20,399 bases of DNA from Gymnopus androsaceus JB14. Taxonomy: Eukaryota; Basidiomycota; Agaricomycetes; Agaricales; Omphalotaceae. The notes under the pieces were generated by a model. The model worked only from the letters and a program-made list of their open reading frames with translations, made no database searches and was not told the origin of the DNA. Each line of letters starts with the position of its first letter. Within the stretch, counting starts at the first letter, position 1. The stretch covers positions 1 to 20,399 of the forward strand of contig ML770090.1 in NCBI GenBank assembly GCA_009733575.1, in the 5' to 3' direction. Shown in pieces: positions 1 through 7,884 of the stretch. Made by a program: the position numbers and the translations under genes.

Positions 1-1
1 T

Positions 2-256
2 TTGTCAAGGTGTGAAACTTTGTTCGTTAATCAAGATTCTATCGAGGAAAGCTACTGTTATGTCGATTGGGTAAGTTGCTTAGTTCATCTACTAAGGACT
101 TAGATTTTGATATTTCTTTAGGCCGCTATTGTCAACTATATTGCTCCCAATTGCCAGTCAACCCAAAATGCTCATGGTGGGCTATGCCTTGCAGCTGATG
201 GGCAGTGGTTTATCCAGTTGCGGTTTTCTACAGCTCTGTCTGTCATTCATGGCTAA
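2..256 (+). CDS. 3' end of an unrecognised spliced gene (partial)
   Basis: Two open segments join cleanly. Bases 2-70 encode 23 codons, a GT-AG intron with donor GTAAGT lies at 71-121 (51 bp), and bases 122-253 continue in phase to a TAA at 254-256. The 67 visible residues are Cys- and Asn-containing (for example CYVDWAAIVNYIAPNC and GGLCLAADGQWFIQLRF) with no motif I can assign. The intron length matches the other introns in the window, which supports real splicing. The 5' part lies outside the window. The gene could also continue past the TAA through another intron near 250-280, where a GCTAAC...TTAG stretch could be read as a GC-AG intron. No function is proposed. Confidence 0.4.
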
Positions 257-475
257 CTTGCGCATCTGTTTCTGCTTAGGGTCCAAGCCACTTGATCCAA
301 CAGTATGGCCATCATTCTACACCATGCTCCAGATAGCCCTACATTTGCTCCTAACATTGATGAACTCACTTGTGAAGTTTTCAATGAAAAGATTTGTAAA
401 ATTATCAGTGAATACTAGGCTATAGAATACAAGTTTTGCAGGGAATAGATCATTGAATATCAAATCTCGTTTACA

Positions 476-690
476 TCATCCCTCCTCCTTAATCCACTGG
501 TCCATCTCATACAGAGGGATATTAGCCTCTTGATTGATATCCACCAACTCAAATTGAATATCTCCCGCAGCAATGTCTACCGGCATAGCATCATCCATGG
601 GGTCAAAGTCAAGGATGTGCTTGGGAAAATCACTATAATTAACATCAGCAAAGCCTGGGCAATGGCCATAGAGGCCATAGCAATCTATAG
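476..690 (-). pseudogene. Acidic C-terminal coding remnant, function unknown
   Basis: On the minus strand a reading frame ends with TGA at 478-476 and runs upstream through about 60 acidic residues (motifs DFPKHILDFDPMDDAMPVD and QWIKEEG) into the CTATGG repeat block, where it has no identifiable start. The residue composition (Asp/Glu-rich, few Lys) looks like a protein tail and not random translation. It could be the tail of a transposase, because an 18-bp segment at 643-660 recurs inverted inside the Harbinger remnant at 5841-5858. That link is only inference. Confidence 0.28.
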
Positions 691-773
691 CAAGCCATAG
701 CAGGTCATAGCAGCCATAGTGCTATCAGGTGCTATGGCTTCCTATGGGCTCCTATGAGCTCCTATGAGATGTC
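668..773. repeat. CCATAG/CTATGG palindromic repeat block
   Basis: About six CCATAG or TCATAG hexamers in one orientation are followed by CTATGG and CTATGAG hexamers in the other, spaced by 2-6 bp. The block can therefore fold on itself. A second block of the same design lies at 5745-5808. Confidence 0.6.
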
Positions 774-784
774 CGAGCATGCAA

Positions 785-812
785 GCTAGCTGTCAACATC
801 TTGACAGCTAGC
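785..812. repeat. Perfect 12-bp inverted repeat (hairpin)
   Basis: GCTAGCTGTCAA, a 4-base loop (CATC), then TTGACAGCTAGC: a perfect stem of 12 bp. It sits just right of the CTATGG block. No run of T follows it, so it is not a classic terminator. It may be part of a small foldback element. Confidence 0.7.
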
Positions 813-1108
813 AGTCTCTCCCACTGATGCTATATAGCATTGATGCAATGGCATTGTAACTTCCCCAGGTCCCCTTTCTTCCCTCCCCCAACTTCCTTTT
901 TTTTCCAAGTTGAAGCTCCGAGTTGCTTTAGTTTGGACATCCTTGGTAAGTCTCACCCTTTGACTTTATTTGATATATCTAATTAAGCATCAGTAGTGTT
1001 GCCATTTTGTATTTACAGTACTATAGCTTCATTTACACTACATAGTTGTACTTTTTGAGTTGCTATGCTTACTACCATGGCTGTGACAATAAGATATGAT
1101 TTTATTAT
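813..1108. other. Non-coding stretch left of the nested insertion
   Basis: No convincing reading frame. There is a C/T-rich tract near 860-910 and A/T-rich sequence after that. The last bases before the nested element (TTATTAT) repeat on the other side of it, at 5641 onward. Confidence 0.4.
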
Positions 1109-1239
1109 TGGGTGACCTCCAGTGGCAATTTAGAAACCTAGATTATTTTCTAAACCCAGATCACAACCCAAAAATGGGAATGCCTGACATTGCATCAAAC
1201 AAAATATTGGTTTTGATGAAAAAGTTGACATTTCTAAAC

Positions 1240-1278
1240 TTGAATCTAGAGGAGGGGTAGGTACCCCTCTTCTAGATG
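1240..1278. repeat. Hairpin in the left arm of the outer element
   Basis: TCTAGAGGAGGGGTA is followed closely by its near-complement TACCCCTCTTCTAGA. The stem has one mismatch or bulge. Confidence 0.5.
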
Positions 1279-1491
1279 AAAACGCATATTTCTAAACCGC
1301 ATATCAAATATTTTCCTTTCTGGGATACCTTTCCCATATGCATGCCCACCTGCCCAGCCCATCCAATCCATCCCTCATATTATCATATCCCTATCCCCCA
1401 CACCCCCAGGACTGATACAAACTGTTAGCAGGAGGCCACAGTTTACCTTCATCAGGGAAAAATGCTCTGGGTCCAGGATGACCCCAGGTCA

Positions 1492-1496
1492 CTTAG
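1492..1496. repeat. Target-site duplication CTTAG, left copy
   Basis: CTTAG directly before the LTR element start at 1497. The matching copy is at 5039-5043. Confidence 0.85.
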
Positions 1497-1702
1497 TGTA
1501 ATGACTCCTGGGGAGTCGAGAGCCTTAGTATCATGCACATGAGTACTACTGGATTTATTCAGTGTGTTACTTGCAAGGTGATGGTTAAAAGCTAAGGTAT
1601 GTTACTATATAATTATTATGATGTAAAATATTGGCAGGTGCAGGAACACACTGCCACCGGTAAAGACTGAGTTCCTGCCGATCAGGGATCAGGGGTGTTA
1701 CA
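1497..1702 (-). repeat. Short LTR (206 bp, 3' LTR in minus orientation)
   Basis: TGTAATGACTCCTGG...GGTGTTACA. It matches both ends of the 799-bp LTR at 4240-5038 but lacks its middle about 593 bp. The junction falls at a CCTGG shared by GACTCCTGG (4246-4254) and GACACCTGG in the long copy. Confidence 0.8.
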
Positions 1703-1710
1703 CCCTCCCC
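1703..1710 (-). other. Candidate polypurine tract
   Basis: The minus strand reads GGGGAGGG immediately before TGTAACACC, the first bases of the LTR. This is the expected position and composition of a plus-strand primer for an element transcribed on the minus strand. Confidence 0.5.
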
Positions 1711-1883
1711 AGCCAGATTGAGCCTACAGTTCAATTGAAAAGGAAAGATGGGCCCTGGCTTCAACACAGCTGGAGTGTGGATGTGAGACTTCAACTTGAT
1801 AGTTGAAGCTGGGAGCATATTCATGGCAGCATGTTGTAAACATATCCTGGGATTTTGAACATACAGCAGTGTGCTGTAAATGT

Positions 1884-2504
1884 TCAGAAATGGGAGTTAA
1901 GAACATGGCCATGTGTAGCACATAACTCATATCCCAGACTAGGGTCCATTGTATGGAATGTAGTCAGCCATTGGAAGGAAAAGATAGTTATATCTTTTAC
2001 CATTTCAATGGTAATGCCTTGAGAAGCGTAAAACAAGGCTACATCATCCAATGTAGCATTATCAATATCACCTGTATATGATGATGTTGAAATTTTCGAG
2101 ATGATATTCATCTTGTTGCATCCAATAATGGATGTGTACAGCCCTGGAGTTGTGAGCAACTCCATTGTTAGCAAGGTGAAGCAATGCTGCTTCACCTTGG
2201 AAGTCCCCGCTGCTATAATTGGGGCATGGTTACTTACTAGTAACCATCCCTGTACATTGCAGGTGAAAGTATGATCATTGTGATCATACTTTATGCCAGT
2301 AGGACATTGGTTGGGGTACATCTGGATGTGCCGTACCCAATCCTCTGGTGAATTGTGTTTCAAGAGATTTTTAATCCCATGTACCCAAGATGTAGAGTGA
2401 GCTAGTGTATTTCTACACTGGCCCTCCCCCTCTTGAAAAGAAAAAAGCTTGCTTGTGAATGTTGCACATGATTCAAGCTTGCTCCATGAGTTTCGGAAAT
2501 CCAT
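1884..2504 (-). CDS. Unknown ORF inside the LTR element (about 200 aa)
   Basis: This is the longest uninterrupted frame of the element. No catalytic motif is recognised. It has a Cys/His scatter, a stretch WVRHIQMYPNQCPTGIKYD, and a C-terminal part TLDDVALFYASQGITIEMV that reads like a folded helical domain. It lies in a different frame from the longer upstream frame at 4224-2767 and follows it on the same strand, so it could be a second product or a separate exon. There is no resemblance to reverse transcriptase (no YxDD box), to integrase (no HHCC motif), or to a CCHC gag knuckle. It could be a captured host segment or a degenerate gag-like region; I cannot decide between these. Confidence 0.4.
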   Translation of the reverse strand: MDFRNSWSKLESCATFTSKLFSFQEGEGQCRNTLAHSTSWVHGIKNLLKHNSPEDWVRHIQMYPNQCPTGIKYDHNDHTFTCNVQGWLLVSNHAPIIAAGTSKVKQHCFTLLTMELLTTPGLYTSIIGCNKMNIISKISTSSYTGDIDNATLDDVALFYASQGITIEMVKDITIFSFQWLTTFHTMDPSLGYELCATHGHVLNSHF

Positions 2505-2537
2505 TGTAGTTCACAATGGATTTGCCCCCATGATTTC

Positions 2538-2909
2538 TGGATGGTGGGTCTTTACCACTGTCCAGCAATTTATTGACAGAGTACCCATCAACATTGAAAA
2601 AAATTCCCTGATCAGGGAATTGAGAATCTCCAATTTCTTGGAGATCTTGTTCGCAGAGTCACTGGACAGCGACTCAGTTCATCCAGTCCCCTTTCAAGGG
2701 TCTGGTGGTACCAAATTGTAATTTGGATGGTGCATCTTTACCACTGTCCAACTGTTTGTTGATGGCTTAACCATCAATATTAAATTCAATTCCCTGGTCA
2801 GGGAATTGTGATTCTCCAATTTCTTGGAGATCTTGTTCATGGAGTTGCTGGACTGTGACTTGGTCCATCCAGTTCCTCTTCAAGGGCCTGGCTGTGCCAA
2901 AATGTGAAT
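2538..2909. repeat. Tandem duplication, two 186-bp copies
   Basis: The copies start TGGATGGTG at 2538 and 2724 and each runs to about TTCAAGGGYCTGG...AATTGTRAAT. They share TTTACCACTGTCC, TCCAATTTCTTGGAGATCTTG and CATCCAGT with roughly 80 percent identity by eye. The duplication covers the end of the long minus-strand frame and the spacer before the next ORF, so the coding sequence there is duplicated and the distal copy carries stops. Confidence 0.75.
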
Positions 2910-4224
2910 TTACAGTGGTGCTATGTACCACTGTCAATTTGGAAGGCATGACCTTCCGAGGGGTGAACCTCACCTCTTGAATCAATCCAGGGTGTGGATC
3001 AATGCAAGGGGGAGGAACAGGAGCAGGAAGAGGAGCTGGAGGGGGAGGTGAGGACACGGGAGGTGTCAGAGATTCATCTGGCAGTGAAATATCACCTTCA
3101 GATGTGTGGGGATGACAGGAAGGCCTTAGGCCTTTCTGATTGAGGTCAGCCCATCGGTCTCTGTCAGTATCTCTGACATTCCCATGTGGATCATCTCCTT
3201 GATGAGTTTGTCCTCCCAAGTCAATCCTAGGATGGACTCAGTCAGGAAATGTGTTTTGTCTAGACAAAACACTGGGTTCCAAGTGTGTGTCAACACTGAA
3301 TCTTGTTGTTTGATGAGATTTTACTGTCAATGCAGATGTAGACATTACATCTGAGTCATAATGAATACCAGGAGTGAATCCTGGCATGTTAGCATTTGTT
3401 AACATGTCTGTGAACTGTTGAAGTTCACAGAGAGCCCTTTGGCTTGAAGTCTGTGCTTCCACACATTTCTGGTAAAATTTACTGTTTTGGGGTAACCCAA
3501 ATGGTGATTCAAGTGTGGCATTAGCCACACTAAAACATTCAGGTAGAACATTTGGATACTCAGCTTGACCAGAGTCAAGCTGAAAGCTGTGCATGAGTGT
3601 GGCATTAGCCATGCTAGGACGTTTGCATGGAACATTATGATGTTCAGCCTAACCAGAGTCAAGCTGGACAGTGCCCTTGGCCTTATCAAACACTGAGTTG
3701 TGGAAAGAACTTGGTTTGGCAATGTAACAAACATTGCCATCAGCCCAATGTGAGTCAAGCTGAAAATTTTCTGAAAGTTCATGGAGAGCCTTTTGGCTTG
3801 TGGCCTGTTCAAGCTGAAACTTTTCTGTGAACTCCAAAAGTTCATGGAGAGCCTTTTGGCTCACAGCCTGTGCTTTCGCACATGCTTGCAAGAAGTCATC
3901 AAATTGGGATGACCCAATTGGTGATTCAAGTGCCAAGTTGTTTGGTTTGGCAATGCAAATAGCATTGCCATTAGCCCAATGTAAATTGGGTCGAAGCTCA
4001 TTTGTTTCAGCATGTGCACTGGCACTAGTGACGTGGCAACTGCCACTGTAATGAGATTCACTAAAGTGAATCTCTTTTGAGGGAACAACAACATTATTGA
4101 TGTTGTAATTGTTGGAATTGCCATAGCAATTCCAGTAATGGTTATTGGTGATGTTTACAACATTGCCATAACCTGAATTGTTGTAACAACTCAGCATCTC
4201 GTGGGTTTGCTGAACAGAGTACAC
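2767..4224 (-). pseudogene. Long repetitive Asn/Gln-rich ORF of the LTR element, interrupted by two stops
   Basis: One minus-strand frame stays open from 4224 to a stop at 2767 except for TAG at 3651-3649 and TGA at 3240-3238. The N-terminal part is Asn/Tyr-rich (for example NITNNHYWNCYGNSNNYNIN). The middle is built of degenerate repeats with the signatures LDSG.AEY, ANATLESP, SQKALHEL and CIAKPNNLALESP. The C-terminal part is Pro-rich (SSPPPPAPLPAPVPPP) and ends EIGESQFPDQGIEFNIDG. No enzyme domain is visible. In the first stop a sister repeat unit has GGTCAAGCT where this one has GGTTAGGCT, so the stop replaced a Gln codon. Position and composition would suit a structural (gag-like) or host-derived protein, but neither can be shown. 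Confidence 0.45.
3400..3905. repeat. Degenerate internal coding repeats
   Basis: GTTCACAGAGAGCCCTTTGG near 3424, GTTCATGGAGAGCCTTTTGG near 3777 and again near 3840. The last copy is followed, like the first, by CTGTGCTTYC.CACA. These underlie the SQKALHEL protein repeats. Confidence 0.65.
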
Positions 4225-4239
4225 AGGTACTCAAAAAAG

Positions 4240-5038
4240 TGTAATGACTCCTGGTGTTATGAACATTCTTATCTTATCTCCCACATGGACATTATTACTT
4301 ATCTTTTCTTCTATTTGTCTTCATATATCTTGGCGCTTACTTAAGCACATGCTTGTTTAGGCACATGGCTGTGTTGTTTACTTATCTTTTCTTCTATTTG
4401 TCTTCATATATCTTGGCACTTACTTAAGCACATGCTTGTTTAGGCACATGGCTGTGTTGTTTACTTATGTTTCTTTCTTTATAGTTCATCAACACATGTA
4501 CAATCATCCTTCAATCACTTTGATCATGCCTCATGCTAGGATGCTGCATTTGGTGCTGTATACATATGTACAATCACTTATTACTTACAGACATTGATAC
4601 TGTTGTACTTCATAGTTTAATGAATTGTTACAGTATGTACAGGGCATAGGGTACTGGGTCTAGGGCTTGTACAGTAGTATATATAATAGTTGTAGCTGTA
4701 GCATAGTCCTTAGCTTCAATCTTGTCAATACCTCCTAGTTCTCAATATCTTCTTCTTCTCTTTTCCTCATCATTTGTCTCTTTGCCTAAGTTGGAAGTTG
4801 TGATGCCTGGTACCTCATGTTGTGAAGAACTAGTTGCTGACACCTGGGGAGTTGAGAGCCTTAGTATCATGCACATGAGTACTACTGGATTTATTCAGTG
4901 TATTACTCACAAGGTGATGGTTAAAAGCTAAGGTATGTTACTATATAATTATTATGATATAAAATATTGGCAGGTGCGGGAATGCACTGCCATCAGTAAA
5001 GACTGAGTTTCTGCCAATCAGGGATCAGGGGCATTACA
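4240..5038 (-). repeat. Long LTR (799 bp, 5' LTR in minus orientation)
   Basis: It starts TGTAATGACTCCTGG and ends AATCAGGGATCAGGGGCATTACA in plus-strand reading (last bases abbreviated as GGGGCATTACA). About 593 bp in the middle are absent from the other LTR, which makes this the fuller copy. An A/G run (CAAAAAAG) precedes it. No TGG-type primer-binding site is seen next to its inner end. Confidence 0.75.
4295..4460. repeat. 83-bp tandem duplication within the long LTR
   Basis: The unit TTACTTATCTTTTCTTCTAT...GGCTGTGTTGT occurs at 4295-4377 and 4378-4460 with one difference seen (GGCGC against GGCAC). A third copy starts (TTACTTATG) and breaks off. The near-identity suggests a recent duplication. 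Confidence 0.85.
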
Positions 5039-5043
5039 CTTAG
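5039..5043. repeat. Target-site duplication CTTAG, right copy
   Basis: CTTAG directly after the LTR element end at 5038. It matches 1492-1496. Confidence 0.85.
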
Positions 5044-5660
5044 GCAGCCTAGGCCACCTAGGAATAATGTAAAAACTTAAGACACCTCAGGTATCCTAGG
5101 CCTCCTAAGCCTCCTAAGCCTCCTAGGCATTCTGGGGGTATCCTCAGGTTGCCTCAGGTTGCCCCAGGTTGCCCCAGAATGCCTAGGAGGCCTAGGATAC
5201 CTGAGGTGTCTTAAGTTTTTGCATTATTCCTAGGTGGCCTAGGCTGCCTAAGTGACCTGGGGTCATCCTGGGACCAGACCATTTTCCCTGATGTTTCAAA
5301 CCAAAAAATGGATTTTGGAGCTCTAAAGTGCTCTTTATCCCTCTCTGGGAACTGTCTTACATGTTTTTTCAATGATTTACACAGACTCCGGACTTGATTC
5401 CACTGCTATATACTACCTGACATGTCTCTGGCTTACTGGAAGGCAAACCAAGTGTAGCAAAGGGTTATAGAGGTAGGCAAATGAGCAAAATGGTATGAAA
5501 CATGGGGTGTGGTGGGAAATCTAGATTTTAGAATTGATGTGGTTGATGGTTTAGGTTCAATTTTCTAAAAAAATTTCAAACCTGAAATTTGATGGATTTA
5601 GAAATAATCTAGAATATTAAATGCCATGGAAGGTCACCCATTATTATTTTCATCTTGCAA

Positions 5661-6975
5661 CTAAGTGAGGGAATTGATTCTGAACGCAGTCATATATTCA
5701 GTTTTAAATTGAAACCACCCTGACAGATGTTGTTTGCAAGAAATCCATAGCAGTCCATAGTTCTGGACAGATGGGGACCTTGCTATGGGTGCTATGAGTG
5801 CTATGAGTGCCGGACAAAGCTGTACAGCTCTGTCCAGTACGCCCAGGTTTTGCTGATGAATGCACATATTGTGGAGAATCAGTAAGGCTTTGATCACCTT
5901 GTACATCTCCTGCACCTTCTTGTGACATCCCATCTCTTTCAAGGATGGAAAGCAGCCTTTGAGTTTGCCAAAAGCATGTTCAACTTGGATACACTCACTT
6001 AAGAGATACATATTGAACTCCTGCATTTGCCACTGTGTTGCTTGATTGACTGAGGCAATTTTAGGCTTGTTGAATGGTTGGATGGTCCAGGGGGATGATA
6101 TGTAACCTAAAGATGAGAAATAAGTATAACTACTTTCTAGTATAACAGGAATATACCTTTATCAACAAGAATATATTCACCATCCTTGCAGTAATGATGA
6201 TGATGGCACCACAAGTGCAAATACTTGAATATTTTGCTGTCAGTGACACACCCAGGCCAGCTGAGTTTGAAAGAAGTAAAGTTAACATTCATCATCAATT
6301 ATGACTTAGACATTTGTCTGAAAAGGCGAAGTTAGTTGACAATTCATGAGAGTTCAGCTACTACTCACACTGTGCTCCTTCTTATGGCTCAGAAACTCAT
6401 CAGGATTATCCTCCGGAGCAGTACATTTGACATCCATCCCCACTTCCAGCACATTTTGGGAAGCCCTACCTTGCATCAATTTGTTGAAAAACTAATTTCT
6501 TTTGTTCATCCCCTAACCAGCCCAAATAATGGCACGAAGCTTGCATAAAGCCCTGGTGACTCGATGGCAGTACAAGTGTACAGTACCCATTCCAAGACCA
6601 GGTTTAGAAGCTACATCAAGTACATCTGAGCCACATTATCCATATCATATGAGCAAAGCTGCAAGCTGGTATTTCACATGCTGCTGTTTCTTTTGGGAGA
6701 ATGGAAGATGGCGTTGGGTGCAAGTATGAAAACAAGGTGATCAAACATGTCCCAGCTCATCCTAATTGAGAAGAATAATGAGAAAACATAAAATGGTCAT
6801 ATGTAGTGACACACCTGTAATTGCTACAAAACCATTGATTGGGCTGCTGCAAACTGGTACAAAACCAGTCCTTAGACTTTGGGAACTGATTATATTGCCT
6901 GCTTGGAGTACCATTGCCTTTGATTTCCAATGCTTCTTGGATCATAACCGCTGCCGCAACCTCAAGCACCTCTGA
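5661..6975 (-). pseudogene. PIF/Harbinger-type transposase pseudogene
   Basis: Read on the minus strand, the segments follow the order of a DDE_Tnp_4 (Harbinger) transposase: PKSKDWF near 6880, an HTH-like part KYQLAALL with SDVLDVASKPGLGMGTV (6690-6580), SWPGCVTDSKIF near 6250, LVDKGY/SSPWTIQPFNKP across 6175-6070, and VEHAFGKLKGCFPSL then ALLILHNMCI (5985-5865). The Asp of VTDS, the Asp of VDKG and the Glu of VEHAFG fit the DDE triad. Three introns with GT-AG borders restore the frame: 6814-6762 (53 bp), 6368-6318 (51 bp), 6156-6107 (50 bp). Lesions are TAA at 6638-6636, TGA at 6647-6645, TAA at 6308-6306, a break near 6513 and a frameshift near 6290. After residue NMCIHQQ the frame runs into a CTATGG repeat block, so the true C-terminus is replaced. 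The start is not identified. Confidence 0.8.
5745..5835. repeat. Second CCATAG/CTATGG block plus near-perfect 24-bp palindrome
   Basis: CCATAG copies at 5745 and 5755, CTATGG and CTATGAG copies near 5783-5808, then a palindrome at 5812-5835 built on AGCTGTACAGCT with GGACA/TGTCC ends and one mismatched pair. The same ingredients occur at 668-812. The block interrupts the 3' coding part of the Harbinger remnant. Confidence 0.55.
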
Positions 6976-7800
6976 ATCTTCATCTAATGGTAGTATAGGT
7001 CAACATCCTCAACATTGTCCAGAGCATAGGATGCAGCGAGTAGAGCATAAGCCATGCATAGAAGCTCAGCCTGATTCTGGGTTTTCAAAATTATTGCATT
7101 GGTGGTAGAGATAGTGAATGAAACAGAAGGCAAGAAAGAGCGACGGATAATTTCTATGTTTAGTAATTTATTACAAAATTCAGAAACCCATGAAACCGGA
7201 TATATCTTTGCTTTGCCATTTGAATCCAAGTCGCAATCTCATCTTCGGAAACTCGCTTGGAGCACTTGTCCCAAGTCTTAAAGTCAAGTAGTTCATTACA
7301 AGTAGCCTGGGTGACCAGGGCAACTCAGGTTAGTGGAGATGTTAGAGTGTGTCGCATTGACTTCTCTAGGAGGTGTTGAGTGGGAGAAAGGGACCGTTTT
7401 TAGTGACAAGAGATCTGATTAATTGGTTTTGGGGTTTGCACTGACAAAGACCGCTGGGCAGATATGTCTACTTGAGATGGTGGGTTATATAAACTTGAAC
7501 ATAAGTATGCAAAGTGAGTATACTAGAGATATAGACAGTGCGTTATATTCTTAGGACGAGGTCGAAATGGGTGGGGTTAGATATATTGAGGCGGAGAGCT
7601 GCCCACTGCAATGAAAGCATGATCGCGCTTCAAAGGGGTCAGTGTATAGCTCCCCTATTCCCCTTATTCCATGCCTTGACCTTGCCTTGCAGCAGAACTA
7701 TGATGGGTTCAAGAGCCCATTACTGGATTAACTAGAAGAGAACCAGACCATTAAAGGACTCCCCAGAACATGCTCTGGCAAAACCCTATCCGGACATTAG
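6976..7800. other. No gene seen
   Basis: Short frames exist on both strands, including one of about 80 codons at 7229-6984 on the minus strand directly upstream of the Harbinger remnant. None has recognisable motifs or supported splice joins. Part of this may be the 5' flank or N-terminal remnant of that transposase. Confidence 0.4.
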
Positions 7801-7884
7801 ATTCAGCAATGGGACGGGCACGGTCCCAATACGACCGTCCCGTCAACCGTCACAGACGGTAACGGTGACATGCCCTATTCAGCA
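7801..7884. mobile_element. 68-bp hAT-like MITE with 8-bp target duplication
   Basis: ATTCAGCA at 7801-7808 repeats exactly at 7877-7884. Between them are 68 bp starting ATGGGACGGGCACGGT and ending GTAACGGTGACATGCCCT. The ends are imperfect inverted repeats (GGGACGGGCACGGT against GGGCATGTCACCGT), and the interior is rich in ACGGT/ACCGT hairpins. An 8-bp duplication is the hAT signature; the assignment rests on that and on the GGG ends. Confidence 0.6.

Larger units (their letters stand above)
1497..5038 (-). mobile_element. Non-autonomous LTR retrotransposon-like element
   Basis: The element starts TGTAATGACTCC and ends GGCATTACA, so it has TG...CA termini, and it has exact 5-bp flanking duplications. 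Its two long terminal repeats share about 200 bp: TTAGTATCATGCACATGAGT and onward occurs near 1523 and again near 4859. The interior (about 2.5 kb) shows no reverse transcriptase, integrase, RNase H or protease motif on either strand. I orient it on the minus strand because the internal ORFs run that way, a GGGGAGGG purine tract abuts the right-hand LTR in that orientation (1703-1710), and AATAAA occurs in the LTR on that strand. I could not find a primer-binding site starting TGG. It is best described as a LARD/TRIM-like element needing another element for movement. Confidence 0.75.
1450..5293. repeat. Long palindrome (foldback core) split by the LTR element
   Basis: After removing 1497-5043 (LTR element plus one TSD copy) the left arm reads from CATCAGGGAAAAATG at 1450 through CCAGGATGACCCCAGGTCAC and CTTAG, then resumes at 5044 with GCAGCCTAGGCCACCTAGG. 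The right arm, read in reverse from 5293, gives the same sequence with few mismatches for roughly 120 bp. The left arm has two extra 9-bp CCTCCTAAG-type units near 5100-5125. The restored palindrome is about 297 bp with a short centre at about 5130-5170. Confidence 0.8.
1109..5640. mobile_element. Outer non-autonomous TIR element carrying nested insertions
   Basis: The left end TGGGTGACCTCCAGTGGCA at 1109 and the reverse complement of the right end (TGGGTGACCTTCCATGGCA, ending at 5640) are inverted copies. Similarity continues as CTAGATTATTT.CTAAA about 30 bp further in. The flanks share TTATTAT (1102-1108 and 5641-5647), a possible target duplication in A/T-rich DNA, so its exact length is ambiguous. 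Without the 3.54-kb LTR insertion and one TSD copy the element would be about 985 bp and encodes nothing I recognise. Its centre is the palindrome described separately. The right end lies about 20 bp from the Harbinger transposase remnant, which may or may not belong to the same family. Confidence 0.55.

Noticed and set aside
129..425. A single unspliced 98-codon gene at the left edge
   Set aside because: A spliced model in another frame (2-70 joined to 122-256) has a canonical 51-bp intron and better protein composition.
785..812. Transcription terminator or riboswitch
   Set aside because: The genome is eukaryotic and the hairpin has no T-run or gene context; it is reported only as an inverted repeat.
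1703..1730. A tRNA-type primer-binding site next to either LTR
   Set aside because: Neither inner LTR border is followed by TGG or another stretch I can relate to a tRNA 3' end in either orientation.
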